Shown piece after piece: positions 1-8,165 of a stretch of 64,000 nucleotides of DNA. The DNA lies in assembly GCF_029623345.1 (NCBI RefSeq), contig NZ_JAPYKH010000014.1, positions 1-64,000 on the forward strand. The letters run 5' to 3'. Position 1 is the stretch's first letter. The number at the start of each line of letters is the position of its first letter. Source of the DNA: Sphingomonas phyllosphaerae. GTDB lineage: Bacteria > Pseudomonadota > Alphaproteobacteria > Sphingomonadales > Sphingomonadaceae. A model generated the notes under the pieces. The model was not told where the DNA came from, made no database searches, and was given only the letters and a program-made list of their open reading frames with translations. The translations under genes were made by a program, and so were the position numbers.

Positions 1-1607
1 TTCTGCTCGGGATGGACGAAGTCATAGGCGCCGGTGTTGATCGCCTGCAGCAGGCCGCCGATCTGGAGGAAGCCGTGCTGCGTGATGCTGAAATCGTCGC
101 GCGCATAGACCCCGTTGAGCCGGAAGCTGAAACCCTCCCCCAACGTGCCCGAGATGCCCGCGGTGGCGCGGAACACGTCGACATAGCGCTCGGTCGACAC
201 CGGAATGTCCCCGAACAGATAATAGATGCGCGCTGCACCGGCGGCGGGAGCGTTGGCGTAAGCGGCGGCATAGGGATTGTTCGGGTTCAGCCTGCGGTCC
301 GGCGCCGTGGCGCAGTTGACGCCGGTCGAGCAGACGTAGACGGGCAGCACGATCCCAGGATTGGCCGACGCGAGGTCGGGCGAGCCGCCGAACGGCTGCA
401 TCTGGCGGATTGGGGTCGGCGTGCTCGGGATGGTGAGATCGTCGTGCGAATAGCTGCCGCTCGCGAACATCTCGAGATGGTCACCCAGCCGCGCGGTGAG
501 CCGCCCGGTCGTCGAGTAACGCTGCTGCCGCGGCTGGATGACCAGATACTCGTCGGGAAGGTCGTGCACGCACCCGATGCCGCGCGCGTCGCGCTCGGTC
601 GAGGTGAAGGTGCCGCGGGGGCAGCCGTTCGGGTTGAGCAGCTGATATTGCTTGGTCGCCGGCGCACCGACCTGGCCGGCGAGCGGGATGTTGAGGTCGC
701 TCTGGCTCACCCGCGTGACCACCGCCTCCGGGTTGGCGGTGGTCAGCGAATCATCGTTGCGGTTGTTGTCGAGCAGGCCGCTCCGCCGCAGATCGAGCGT
801 GTTGACGGGGTAACCGCGCGAGTGATTGGTGATATAGCCGTCGGACGCATATTCGCCGTTGAGGTAGAAATTGAAGCCCTGGGTCTCATAATCGCCGACG
901 CCCGCGGTCAGCGTGGCGCGGTAATGCGAACCGTCCCCATGCGCGGTGGTGCCGGCCTGGACCGAGCCGTCGATGCCCCGGACGTTCTTGCGGCTGATCA
1001 GATTGACCACGCCGCCGATCGCGTCCGCGCCATAAGTGGACGAGGCGCCGTCGGTCAGCACCTCGATATGGTCGACGACGCTGAGCGGGATCGAGTTGAG
1101 GTCGACATAGGCATTGTGGCCGTCGTCGTTGAGCGGAAAATTGGCCGAGCGAAGTCCGTCGATCAGCACCACCGTCGACGAGACGCCCAGGCCGCGCAGC
1201 GACACCGCGGCACCGCCGGCCGCGAGGCCGGTGCGGAAGCCGGTCGAGATCGAGCCGGCGCCATCGGCCGACACCGAACGGATCGCTTTCTCCGCCGTGG
1301 TGAAATTACCGCGCTGGAGCGTCTCCGACGTCAGCACGGTCGCGGGCGAGATCAGGTTCGTGTTCGAATCGCGGAACAAGGTGCCGGTGACGACGATCTC
1401 CTTGCGCGGTTCGGTTGTAGGCGCGGCCTGCGGCGACCCGGCCTCCTGCGGCGCGCCCTCCTGAGGCGTGACGGACGGCCCGGCAGCAGTCGTCACCGGG
1501 GTCGGCGCGAAGCTTTGCGCGTAAGCAGGGGCAGCGACCGCCGTCAGCAACGCAGCGGTCGAGATCCCGTAGCGCAGCGTTGCCCGCGCAGGATTGATCA
1601 ACATCAT
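1..1607 (-). CDS. TonB-dependent receptor, N-terminal part (3' end lies outside the window)
   Basis: The minus strand encodes an outer-membrane TonB-dependent receptor whose C-terminal strands lie beyond base 1. Two adjacent ATG codons (1607 and 1604) open the frame, followed by a Sec signal peptide ending near AAPAYAQS. A TonB-box-like segment EIVVTGTLFRDSN and a plug domain come next, with the motif LRGLGVSSTVVLIDGLR and the plug end TYGADAIGGVVNLI. The rest is beta-barrel. The plug style with LIDG(L/R) and SADGAGSIS resembles the large sphingomonad/Xanthomonas TBDR group that takes up oligosaccharides, siderophores or other ligands, but the substrate cannot be read from the sequence. No partner transport gene is next to it on the visible side. 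Confidence 0.93.
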   Translation of the reverse strand, partial: MMLINPARATLRYGISTAALLTAVAAPAYAQSFAPTPVTTAAGPSVTPQEGAPQEAGSPQAAPTTEPRKEIVVTGTLFRDSNTNLISPATVLTSETLQRGNFTTAEKAIRSVSADGAGSISTGFRTGLAAGGAAVSLRGLGVSSTVVLIDGLRSANFPLNDDGHNAYVDLNSIPLSVVDHIEVLTDGASSTYGADAIGGVVNLISRKNVRGIDGSVQAGTTAHGDGSHYRATLTAGVGDYETQGFNFYLNGEYASDGYITNHSRGYPVNTLDLRRSGLLDNNRNDDSLTTANPEAVVTRVSQSDLNIPLAGQVGAPATKQYQLLNPNGCPRGTFTSTERDARGIGCVHDLPDEYLVIQPRQQRYSTTGRLTARLGDHLEMFASGSYSHDDLTIPSTPTPIRQMQPFGGSPDLASANPGIVLPVYVCSTGVNCATAPDRRLNPNNPYAAAYANAPAAGAARIYYLFGDIPVSTERYVDVFRATAGISGTLGEGFSFRLNGVYARDDFSITQHGFLQIGGLLQAINTGAYDFVHPEQ

Positions 1608-1927
1608 CGAATATTTCCCTTTAACCCCCGCGCGACGTGCCGCTGTTGGTTCGCAGCTTGTCGTCACCCGCTTGCACGAGGCTCTGCCGTCCTCGGACAA
1701 AGCCATACCTTCAGGGCTACTTAGAAGCCGCGTGCGGCGCGGCGCCGATCGCTCACGGAATTTTTTTGAGCGGTGCGACCGCACGGTCGCGCAGTCTCGC
1801 CTCGGCGCGGACGAGGAAGGTCTGAGGCAAGGATCCGCCGCTACCCCCACCCAAAGCGTATTGCTCACTTGATACACGCCGGGCTACGCTCCACCCGCGA
1901 GACTCTCCCGCAGAAGGTATCGAGACG
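1608..1927. other. Intergenic region between divergent TBDR and sppA
   Basis: About 320 bases with no convincing gene. The short ORFs here have no codon pattern or homology that I recognise. The region must hold the divergent promoters of the TBDR and sppA. A short hairpin (GCGACC-gcac-GGTCGC, near 1777-1792) and a T-run near 1764 are visible, but they do not combine into a standard terminator on either strand. Confidence 0.5.
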
Positions 1928-3805
1928 ATGAAACTGGTGCGCGGCGCCTGGAAGCTGCTGGTGGGCATCAAGGACGCACTGGTCCTCGCGGCGATGCTGC
2001 TGTTCTTCGCTCTGCTGTTCGCGGCGCTCAACGCGCGCTCGCGCCCCGGCGCGATCAAGGACGGCGCGCTGCTGCTCGCGCTCGACGGTCCGATCGTCGA
2101 GCAGCCCGAGGAGATCCAGCCCACCGCGCTGCTCAGCGGCCAGCAGATCGGCAAGCAATATCGCCTGCGCGACCTGCTGCGCGCGATCGACTCGGCGGCC
2201 CAGGACGACCGCGTCAAGGCGATCGTGCTCGATCTCGACAAGTTCGGCGGCGGCTATCCCGCCGCGCTCGGCGAGGTGCAGGACGCGCTGCTGCGCGCGC
2301 GCAAGGCGGGCAAGCCGGTGCTGGCCTATGCCACCGCTTATACCGACGCGGGCTATCGCCTCGCCTCGGCGGCGAGCGAGATCTGGATGAACCCGCTGGG
2401 CGGCACGATCTTCGCCGGGCCAGGTGGCAGCCAGCTCTATTACAAGGGACTGCTCGACAAGATCGGGGTCAACGCGCACGTCTACCGCGTCGGCAAGTTC
2501 AAGTCGGCGGTGGAGCCCTATACCCGTACCGACCAGAGCCCCGAGGCGCGCGCCGCGAGCCAGGAACTGTACGGCACGCTCTTCCAGCAGTGGCGCGAGT
2601 CGATCGCGATCGCGCGGCCCAAGGCGCAGGTAGCGCCGTGGCTGGCGCAGCCGGCGCAGCTCGTCCAGCAGGCGCAGGGCGACGTCGCCCAGGCCAATGT
2701 CGCCACCGGACTGGTCGACAAGCTCGGCGACCGCGTCGCCTTCGGGCGCCGCGTCGCACAGCTCGCCGGCGGCGACGACAGCAAGCCAGCGGGCTGGTTC
2801 CGCACGATCAAATACCAGCCCTATGTCGACGCCGCGCCGCTGCCCAAGACCGGGCAGATCGGCGTGCTCACCGTCGCGGGCGAGATCGTCGACGGCGAGG
2901 CGCAGCCCGGCACCGCCGGCGGCGATACGATCGCCAAGCTGCTCTACCAGGGCATGATCGACAACAAGCTCAAGGCGCTGGTGCTGCGCGTCGACTCGCC
3001 GGGCGGTTCGGTGCTGGCGTCGGAGAAGATCCGGCTGGCGATCATGGAGGCCAAGCGCCGCGGGTTGCCGATCGTGGTGTCGATGGGCGGGCTCGCCGCC
3101 TCGGGCGGCTATTGGGTGTCGACCCCGGGCGACGTGATCTTCGCCGAGCCGGGCACGATCACCGGCTCGATCGGCATCTTCGGCATCATCCCCACCTTCG
3201 AGAACACGCTCGCCAAGATCGGGCTCTCGGCCGACGGGGTGAAGACCACACCTTTGTCGGGCCAGCCCGACCTGCTCGCCGGCACCACGCCGCAGCTCGA
3301 CGCGGTGGTGCAGTCTGGCATCGAGCACGGCTATCGCGAGTTCCTGACGCGCGTGTCGCAGTCGCGCCAGCTGCCGGTCGAGCGAGTCAATGAGATCGGC
3401 CAGGGCCGCGTCTGGGTCGGCGGGATCGCGCACCAGCTCAAGCTGGTCGACCGCTTCGGCGGGCTCGACGCCGCGGTGCGCGAGGCGGCGCGTCGCGCCA
3501 AGCTCGACCAGGACAAGCCGCCGGTGGTCTATCTCGACAAGAAGCCGGGCTTCGCCGCGCAGATCGCGCAGCAGCTGGCCAGCCAGGAGGACGACGACGA
3601 CGCCGGCGCCCCCGCCGACGCGATCGGCCAGCTGGCGTGGCAGCGCCAGCAGGCGTTCGCGGTCGCGCTCGGCGACGCGCAGCGGATGCTGACCGGCGCG
3701 ACCGTGCGCGCGCAATGCCTCGAGTGCGCCGGGCTCGGCCCGGTGCGCGCCAGCGCGGCGGACCGGACGTTGCTGCAGCTCGTGCTCGCCAAGGTGGGGC
3801 TCTGA
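1928..3805 (+). CDS. sppA: Signal peptide peptidase SppA, long 67K type
   Basis: A 625-residue inner-membrane serine protease of family S49 that degrades cleaved signal peptides. An N-terminal membrane anchor (about residues 17-34) is followed by two tandem S49 domains, as in the E. coli 67-kDa enzyme. The Ser/Lys dyad is visible: the general-base lysine in GKFKSAVEP (K192) and the nucleophile in the motif AASGGYW (S392). Length matches the family. The stop codon overlaps the ATG of the next gene (TGATG), so the two are probably co-translated. The ATG at 1928 was chosen because the anchor begins directly after it, although the upstream Shine-Dalgarno is weak. Confidence 0.95.
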   Translation: MKLVRGAWKLLVGIKDALVLAAMLLFFALLFAALNARSRPGAIKDGALLLALDGPIVEQPEEIQPTALLSGQQIGKQYRLRDLLRAIDSAAQDDRVKAIVLDLDKFGGGYPAALGEVQDALLRARKAGKPVLAYATAYTDAGYRLASAASEIWMNPLGGTIFAGPGGSQLYYKGLLDKIGVNAHVYRVGKFKSAVEPYTRTDQSPEARAASQELYGTLFQQWRESIAIARPKAQVAPWLAQPAQLVQQAQGDVAQANVATGLVDKLGDRVAFGRRVAQLAGGDDSKPAGWFRTIKYQPYVDAAPLPKTGQIGVLTVAGEIVDGEAQPGTAGGDTIAKLLYQGMIDNKLKALVLRVDSPGGSVLASEKIRLAIMEAKRRGLPIVVSMGGLAASGGYWVSTPGDVIFAEPGTITGSIGIFGIIPTFENTLAKIGLSADGVKTTPLSGQPDLLAGTTPQLDAVVQSGIEHGYREFLTRVSQSRQLPVERVNEIGQGRVWVGGIAHQLKLVDRFGGLDAAVREAARRAKLDQDKPPVVYLDKKPGFAAQIAQQLASQEDDDDAGAPADAIGQLAWQRQQAFAVALGDAQRMLTGATVRAQCLECAGLGPVRASAADRTLLQLVLAKVGL

Positions 3806-4386
3806 TGCCCCCCGGTCCGATCGCGATCCGCGCCGCCACCGCCGACGACGCCGCCGCGATCGCCGCGATCTACGCGCCCTATGTGCTGCAGGGCACCGTC
3901 TCGTTCGAGAGCGAGGCGCCCGACGCCGCGGCGATGCGCGAGCGGATTCTCGAGTGGGATGGCTATTATCCCTGGATGGTCGCGGTCTCGCACGGCGAGG
4001 ACGGCGGCGAGCGCGGACTGCTTGCCTACGCCTATGCCACGCGCTTCCGCGACCGTCCGGCCTATCGCTACGTTGTCGAGACCTCGATCTACGCCGCCGG
4101 CGCGACCCAGCGCCAGGGCGTCGGCCGGCTGTTGTACGAGGCGCTGGTCGACACGCTCCGCGCCCAGGGCTTCACTCAGGCGATCGGCGTGATCGCGCTG
4201 CCGAATGACGCCTCGATCACGCTGCACGAGGCAGTCGGCTTCCGTCGTGCCGGCGTGTACCGCGAGGTCGGCTACAAGCAGGGGCGCTGGATCGACGTCG
4301 GCCTGTGGCAGTGCGCGCTCAACGAGTCGGCGATCCCGCCGGTCGAGCCGCGCGCCTTTCGCGACGTAGGCGTGCGTCGCGACTGA
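3805..4386 (+). CDS. GNAT acetyltransferase, phosphinothricin/Pat-like
   Basis: A 193-residue protein whose ATG overlaps the sppA stop by one base. It reads as a single GNAT domain: an N-terminal IRAATADDAAAIAAIY start, YVVETSIY before the acetyl-CoA site, the pyrophosphate loop QRQGVGRLLYEAL and a C-terminal LHEAVGFRRAGVYREVGYK. This arrangement is typical of the Pat/Bar/YncA subfamily, which N-acetylates phosphinothricin, methionine sulfoximine or related amino acids. The real substrate is unknown and the family is often misnamed as a resistance gene. The overlap with sppA suggests co-expression but no obvious shared pathway. Confidence 0.85.
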   Translation: MPPGPIAIRAATADDAAAIAAIYAPYVLQGTVSFESEAPDAAAMRERILEWDGYYPWMVAVSHGEDGGERGLLAYAYATRFRDRPAYRYVVETSIYAAGATQRQGVGRLLYEALVDTLRAQGFTQAIGVIALPNDASITLHEAVGFRRAGVYREVGYKQGRWIDVGLWQCALNESAIPPVEPRAFRDVGVRRD

Positions 4387-4455
4387 GCGGCGGCGCGTGG
4401 CGGCGTGATTGATGGCGTGCGCGCGAGGCTGAACCAGCTCCGCTGAGCCACCATC

Positions 4456-4533
4456 GTGCTCCGGCGAACGCCGAAGCGTAGGGCCACCAACGTCGCCACC
4501 GGCGGGTCCGGGCTCCCGCGTGCGGGGGAGCAC
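4456..4533. repeat. Paired palindromic intergenic repeat, family A
   Basis: Two imperfect hairpins about 40 bases apart. The first is GTGCTCCGGCGAACGCCGAAGC and the second pairs GGGCTCCCGCG with a CGGGGGAGCAC-like arm, and the outer ends are also complementary (GTGCTCC/GGAGCAC). The same two-unit design recurs at 23742-23817 and, more loosely, at 40102-40176. It looks like a REP-type element. Confidence 0.75.
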
Positions 4534-4676
4534 GGTTCGGCCTAAAGTAGTAAGTCAGTGAGGGTCGACCGGACCCCTCCGCCATAACGGGTCATCGCCC
4601 CGCTCGACTCCGCCGTTCTACCCCTTCTTCTCGCTAAGTCTCCCCTACGGCGCAGGCGCGTCGAGGGAGGCGAGCG

Positions 4677-5102
4677 ATGGAGCATCTCACCCGGCCGTGG
4701 CGGCTCTATGGCGAGCTCGCCGGGCGCGCGACGCGGCGCGAACTCTTCGGCTTTGACCTCACGCTGCTCGCTGCGCTGGCGCTCGCCTGGCACGTGCCCG
4801 ATCTCGCCGCGCCCTGGCTCGGCGCGCTCGACCTGCGCCCCGAGATGGCCAGAGGCGGCGTGCTGCTCGCGGCGCTGGGCTTCGTGCTGCTGTTCGGCGC
4901 CGCCCCCGGCGTCGCGGTGCACGCGCGCCGGTTGCACGACACCGGGCGCTCGGGCTGGTGGCTGCTCCTTCCGATCACCGCGCCGCTGCTGCTGCTGCCG
5001 GGCACGCGCGGCGCCAACCGCTACGGCACCGACCCGCGCGCGCCGGAGCACGCTGCCCCTGCCCCGGATAGCGCGCCCGAGCCGCTGCGGGTGGCGTGCT
5101 GA
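4677..5102 (+). CDS. DUF805 family membrane protein
   Basis: A 141-residue inner-membrane protein with a good Shine-Dalgarno (GAGGGAGGCGAG) before the ATG. It carries the DUF805 hallmarks: an N-terminal GRATRRELFGF, two to three hydrophobic stretches, the motif ARRLHDTGRSGWW at the end of the second membrane segment, and GANRYGTDP near the C-terminus. Function is unknown across the family. The proline/alanine-rich tail after residue 125 is variable. It appears to be a single-gene unit between repeat elements. Confidence 0.9.
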   Translation: MEHLTRPWRLYGELAGRATRRELFGFDLTLLAALALAWHVPDLAAPWLGALDLRPEMARGGVLLAALGFVLLFGAAPGVAVHARRLHDTGRSGWWLLLPITAPLLLLPGTRGANRYGTDPRAPEHAAPAPDSAPEPLRVAC

Positions 5103-5147
5103 GCAAGGTCGGCCCAGCCGCGATGACGTGAGGACAAGTTCCTTGTG

Positions 5148-5166
5148 CCCTGGCGCAGGCCGGGGC
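5148..5166. repeat. Short palindromic repeat, family D
   Basis: A CCCTGGCGCAGGCCGGGG palindrome, the same small GC hairpin seen at 29231, 29285 and 49440. It lies between the DUF805 gene and the TBDR remnant. Confidence 0.6.
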
Positions 5167-5229
5167 TCAGGTACGATGACGGTCACGGGTGGATCGCTGC
5201 CGTTCCCACCTGGGCCCCGGCCGCCGCTG

Positions 5230-5328
5230 GGGCACCTGTTCTATCGCGAATATACCAGGCTGGTGGGGACTGGCGGCTTCTTCAACGAACGCCGCACGAT
5301 CGGGCTCGAGCTGGGGCTGCGCTTCTGA
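5230..5328 (+). pseudogene. Remnant of a TonB-dependent receptor C-terminus
   Basis: Thirty-two codons ending in TGA read as the last strands of a TonB-dependent receptor barrel: LFYREYTRLVGTGGFF, then NERRTIGLELGLRF and stop. The final aromatic Phe and the alternating pattern are the outer-membrane assembly signal of such barrels. No plug, signal peptide or further barrel sequence exists upstream, where repeat D and the DUF805 gene sit. It therefore looks like the 3' scar of a deleted receptor gene. A short ORF could start at 5176, but its first residues look non-coding. Confidence 0.55.
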
Positions 5329-5398
5329 CGCTTGACCCGTTGATCGCGCCGGGCCTCAGCGCGCATAGCGGGAGGGTAAGGACGAGGAGCGAGCGACG

Positions 5399-7453
5399 AT
5401 GACCAGGCACCTACCATGGATCCTGCTCGCGCTCGCCGGCGCCGCCTGCCTCGGCGTGGTGGCGTCAGTGCGCGGCGAGCCGGTCAACGCTTTGTGGATC
5501 GTCGCCGCGGCGCTCTGCGTCTACCTGGTCGCGTACCGCTATTATGCGCGCTACATCGCGCGCGTCGTGGTCGCGATCGATCCGGCGCGCGCCACGCCGG
5601 CGGTGCGACGCGCCGACGGGCTCGACTATGTCGCGACCGACCGGCGCGTGCTGTTCGGCCACCATTTCGCGGCCATCGCGGGCGCCGGGCCGCTGGTCGG
5701 CCCGGTGCTCGCCGCGCAGATGGGCTATCTGCCGGGCACCTTGTGGATCCTCGCCGGCGTGGTGCTGGCCGGCGCGGTGCAGGACTTCATGGTGCTGTTC
5801 ATCTCGATGCGGCGCGACGGGCGCTCGCTCGGCGAGCTGATCCGCATGGAGATGGGCGCCGTGCCCGGCACAATCGCGCTGGTCGGCGCCTTCATGATCA
5901 TGGTGATCATCCTCGCGGTACTCGCGCTGATCGTGGTGCGCGCGCTGGCGGAGAGCCCCTGGGGACTGTTCACCGTGATCGCGACCGTACCGCTGGCGAT
6001 GGTGATGGGCGGCTACACGCGCTGGCTGCGGCCCGGCGCGATCGGCGAGGTGTCGGTGATCGGCGTGATCGGGCTGGTCGCGGCGATCCTGCTCGGCCAG
6101 TCGGTCGCGGCGAGCGCCACGCTGGCGCCGTGGTTCACGCTCACGCCCGTCGCGCTGTGCGTCGGGCTGATCACTTATGGTGCGGTGGCGTCGCTGCTGC
6201 CGGTGTGGCTGCTGCTGGCGCCGCGCGACTATCTCTCCACCTTCCTCAAGATCGGTGCGATCGCGGCGCTGGCGATCGGCATCGTGCTGCTGGCGCCGCC
6301 GCTGCGCATGCCCGCGCTGACCGACTTCGCCGCGACCGGGCGCGGGCCGGTCTGGGCCGGGCCGCTGTTCCCCTTCCTGTTCATCACCATCGCGTGCGGC
6401 GCGGTGTCGGGCTTCCACGCGTTGATCGCGAGCGGCACCACGCCCAAGCTGATCGCGAGCGAAAGTGACGCTGCCTTCATCGGTTATGGCGCAATGCTGA
6501 TGGAGAGCGCGGTGGCGATCATGGCACTGGTGGCGGCGTGCATCCTCGACCCCGGCATCTATTTCGCGATGAACGCCCCCGCCGCGATCACCGCGGGCGA
6601 TCCCGTCACCGCCGCCGCGGCGGTGAGCGCGATGGGCTTCCCCGTAGCGCCCGAGACGCTCACCGAAACCGCGCGCCAAGTCGGCGAGACCACGATCATC
6701 AGCCGTGCCGGCGGCGCGCCGACCTTGGCGGTGGCGATGGCGGAGATCTTCTCGCACGCGATCGGCGGCCCCGCGATGAAGGCCTTCTGGTACCATTTCG
6801 CTATCCTGTTCGAGGCGTTGTTCATCCTGACCGCGGTCGACGCGGGCACGCGCGCGGGGCGGTTCATGCTACAGGACCTGCTCGCGCTGGCGGTGCCGCG
6901 CTTCAAGGAAAGCCGCGGCCTCGTGCCGGGGCTGATCGCCACCCTGTTGTGCGTCGGCGCCTGGGGCTTCTTCCTCTACCAGGGGGTGACCGACCCGCTC
7001 GGCGGGGTGAACACCTTGTGGCCGCTGTTCGGCATTTCCAATCAGATGCTCGCCGCAGTGGCGTTGCTGCTCGCCACCGTCGTGCTGTTCCGGATGAAGC
7101 GTGCGCGCTACGTGGCAGTGACGGTGCTGCCGGCGACCTGGCTGGTGCTGTGCACCGGCACCGCCGGGGTGATGAAGCTGGCGCATCCCGATCCCGCGAT
7201 CGGCTTCCTCGCGCACGCGCGCCGCTTCGCCGACGCCGCTGGGCGCGGCGAGGTGCTCAAACCCGCCAAGACGCTCGCCGAGATGCACCGGATCGTGCTC
7301 AACGACCGGATCGACGCGGCGCTGTGCGCGCTGTTCCTTGCGGTGGTGGCGGCGATCCTCGTCTATGCGGTGCGCACCTGCCTCGCGGTGCGGCGGCTCG
7401 ACCGGCCGAGCGTCAGCGAGATCCCGCCGGCGGGCATGGGAGCGGCGGAGTGA
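5399..7453 (+). CDS. cstA: Carbon starvation protein A family transporter
   Basis: A 684-residue polytopic inner-membrane protein of the CstA/BtsT family, which imports pyruvate and possibly peptides when carbon is scarce. Typical CstA features are visible: YRYYARYIARVVVAIDP after the second membrane segment, FGHHFAAIAGAGPLVGPVLAAQMGYLP (residues about 80-106), GFHALIASGTTPK near residue 340, and about 16 hydrophobic segments. GAGGAGCGAG lies just before the ATG. Its stop overlaps the GTG of a YbdD-type gene by four bases, the usual cstA-ybdD arrangement. No two-component regulator (BtsSR-like) is adjacent. Confidence 0.95.
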   Translation: MTRHLPWILLALAGAACLGVVASVRGEPVNALWIVAAALCVYLVAYRYYARYIARVVVAIDPARATPAVRRADGLDYVATDRRVLFGHHFAAIAGAGPLVGPVLAAQMGYLPGTLWILAGVVLAGAVQDFMVLFISMRRDGRSLGELIRMEMGAVPGTIALVGAFMIMVIILAVLALIVVRALAESPWGLFTVIATVPLAMVMGGYTRWLRPGAIGEVSVIGVIGLVAAILLGQSVAASATLAPWFTLTPVALCVGLITYGAVASLLPVWLLLAPRDYLSTFLKIGAIAALAIGIVLLAPPLRMPALTDFAATGRGPVWAGPLFPFLFITIACGAVSGFHALIASGTTPKLIASESDAAFIGYGAMLMESAVAIMALVAACILDPGIYFAMNAPAAITAGDPVTAAAAVSAMGFPVAPETLTETARQVGETTIISRAGGAPTLAVAMAEIFSHAIGGPAMKAFWYHFAILFEALFILTAVDAGTRAGRFMLQDLLALAVPRFKESRGLVPGLIATLLCVGAWGFFLYQGVTDPLGGVNTLWPLFGISNQMLAAVALLLATVVLFRMKRARYVAVTVLPATWLVLCTGTAGVMKLAHPDPAIGFLAHARRFADAAGRGEVLKPAKTLAEMHRIVLNDRIDAALCALFLAVVAAILVYAVRTCLAVRRLDRPSVSEIPPAGMGAAE

Positions 7454-7632
7454 CCGCGCTGTGGCGGCGGCTGGCGCAGACCGCGCGGCTGATGGTGGGA
7501 CAGCCCGATTATGACGCCTATCGCCGCCACCTCGCCGAGCATCATCCCGAGCGCGAGGCGATGACCCGCGTGCAATTCTTCCGCGAGCGCGAGGCCGCGC
7601 GCTATCGCGGCGGCGGCGGGCGTTGCTGCTGA
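7450..7632 (+). CDS. YbdD/YjiX family small protein (DUF466)
   Basis: A 60-residue protein starting with GTG inside the end of cstA (GTGA overlap), so translational coupling is likely. It matches the family from end to end: VGQPDYDAYRRHLAEHHP in the middle, then FFREREAARY and the C-terminal GGGRCC with its vicinal cysteines. Members nearly always sit behind a CstA/BtsT transporter and are thought to be accessory to it, though the mechanism is not established. Confidence 0.93.
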   Translation: MTALWRRLAQTARLMVGQPDYDAYRRHLAEHHPEREAMTRVQFFREREAARYRGGGGRCC

Positions 7633-7666
7633 GCGGCCGCCCGCCCCCCCCTGCCGAGACCTGAAC

Positions 7667-7676
7667 TTCACGTGAA
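7667..7676. promoter_or_regulatory. Perfect 10-bp palindrome upstream of an HTH gene
   Basis: TTCACGTGAA is a perfect palindrome 30 bases before the ATG of the HTH gene, in a short AT-richer stretch (GGTGATTAATAG). It could be an operator for autoregulation, but there is no direct evidence. Confidence 0.25.
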
Positions 7677-7706
7677 ATGGTGATTAATAGTGCGTTGATC
7701 TGACCT

Positions 7707-8087
7707 ATGGCACGGCTTAACCTGATGGCCGGTGATAGACGCGCCCCTCGGGGCCGTTCCGGTGCGGTGACAGGTGCTCGAATGAGTGTTCCGGACTGGC
7801 AGATCAGCGGCACGATGGCCGCGGCACAGCGCGATGCCATATTGGCGGCGCTGCTCGCTACGGACAATAATCTGACCCATGCGGCGCAGCGGCTGCGCAT
7901 CGGGCGGACGACGCTATACCGGCTGATCAAGTCGTACGACATCATCATGACCGAGCGCGTGCCGCGCCGTCGCGTCGCCGTGGCGGGTGCGCCGCGTGCG
8001 ATGGACGGTCACGACGGCGCGGCCTCGCGCGTGATCCTGGTGGACGGCGCGTGGTATCTCGTCCCCGGTGCGGCGCGGGCATCGTGA
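7707..8087 (+). CDS. Fis-type helix-turn-helix DNA-binding protein
   Basis: A 126-residue protein with one recognisable domain, an HTH_8/Fis C-terminal-like helix-turn-helix. It runs from RDAILAALLATDNNLTHAAQ to RLRIGRTTLYRLIKSYDI, about residues 42-80. It lacks the AAA+ and receiver domains of NtrC-type activators, so it is a stand-alone DNA-binding protein. The C-terminal 45 residues are unrecognised. An alternative start at 7782 (MSVPDWQIS) has a partial AGGTG Shine-Dalgarno and would remove a basic, low-complexity N-terminus, so the start is uncertain. Function is unknown. Confidence 0.7.
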   Translation: MARLNLMAGDRRAPRGRSGAVTGARMSVPDWQISGTMAAAQRDAILAALLATDNNLTHAAQRLRIGRTTLYRLIKSYDIIMTERVPRRRVAVAGAPRAMDGHDGAASRVILVDGAWYLVPGAARAS

Positions 8088-8165
8088 GGGGACGGGGCGT
8101 GAAAAGGTCCTCCCCTCGCGGGGAGGACGTTTCAGAACCCGTCGCCGTTATGCATCACCCGTGCG

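Noticed and set aside
12-1724. A 570-codon plus-strand frame at the left edge.
   Set aside because: It is the complement of the TonB-dependent receptor, whose minus-strand frame shows a signal peptide, plug and barrel.
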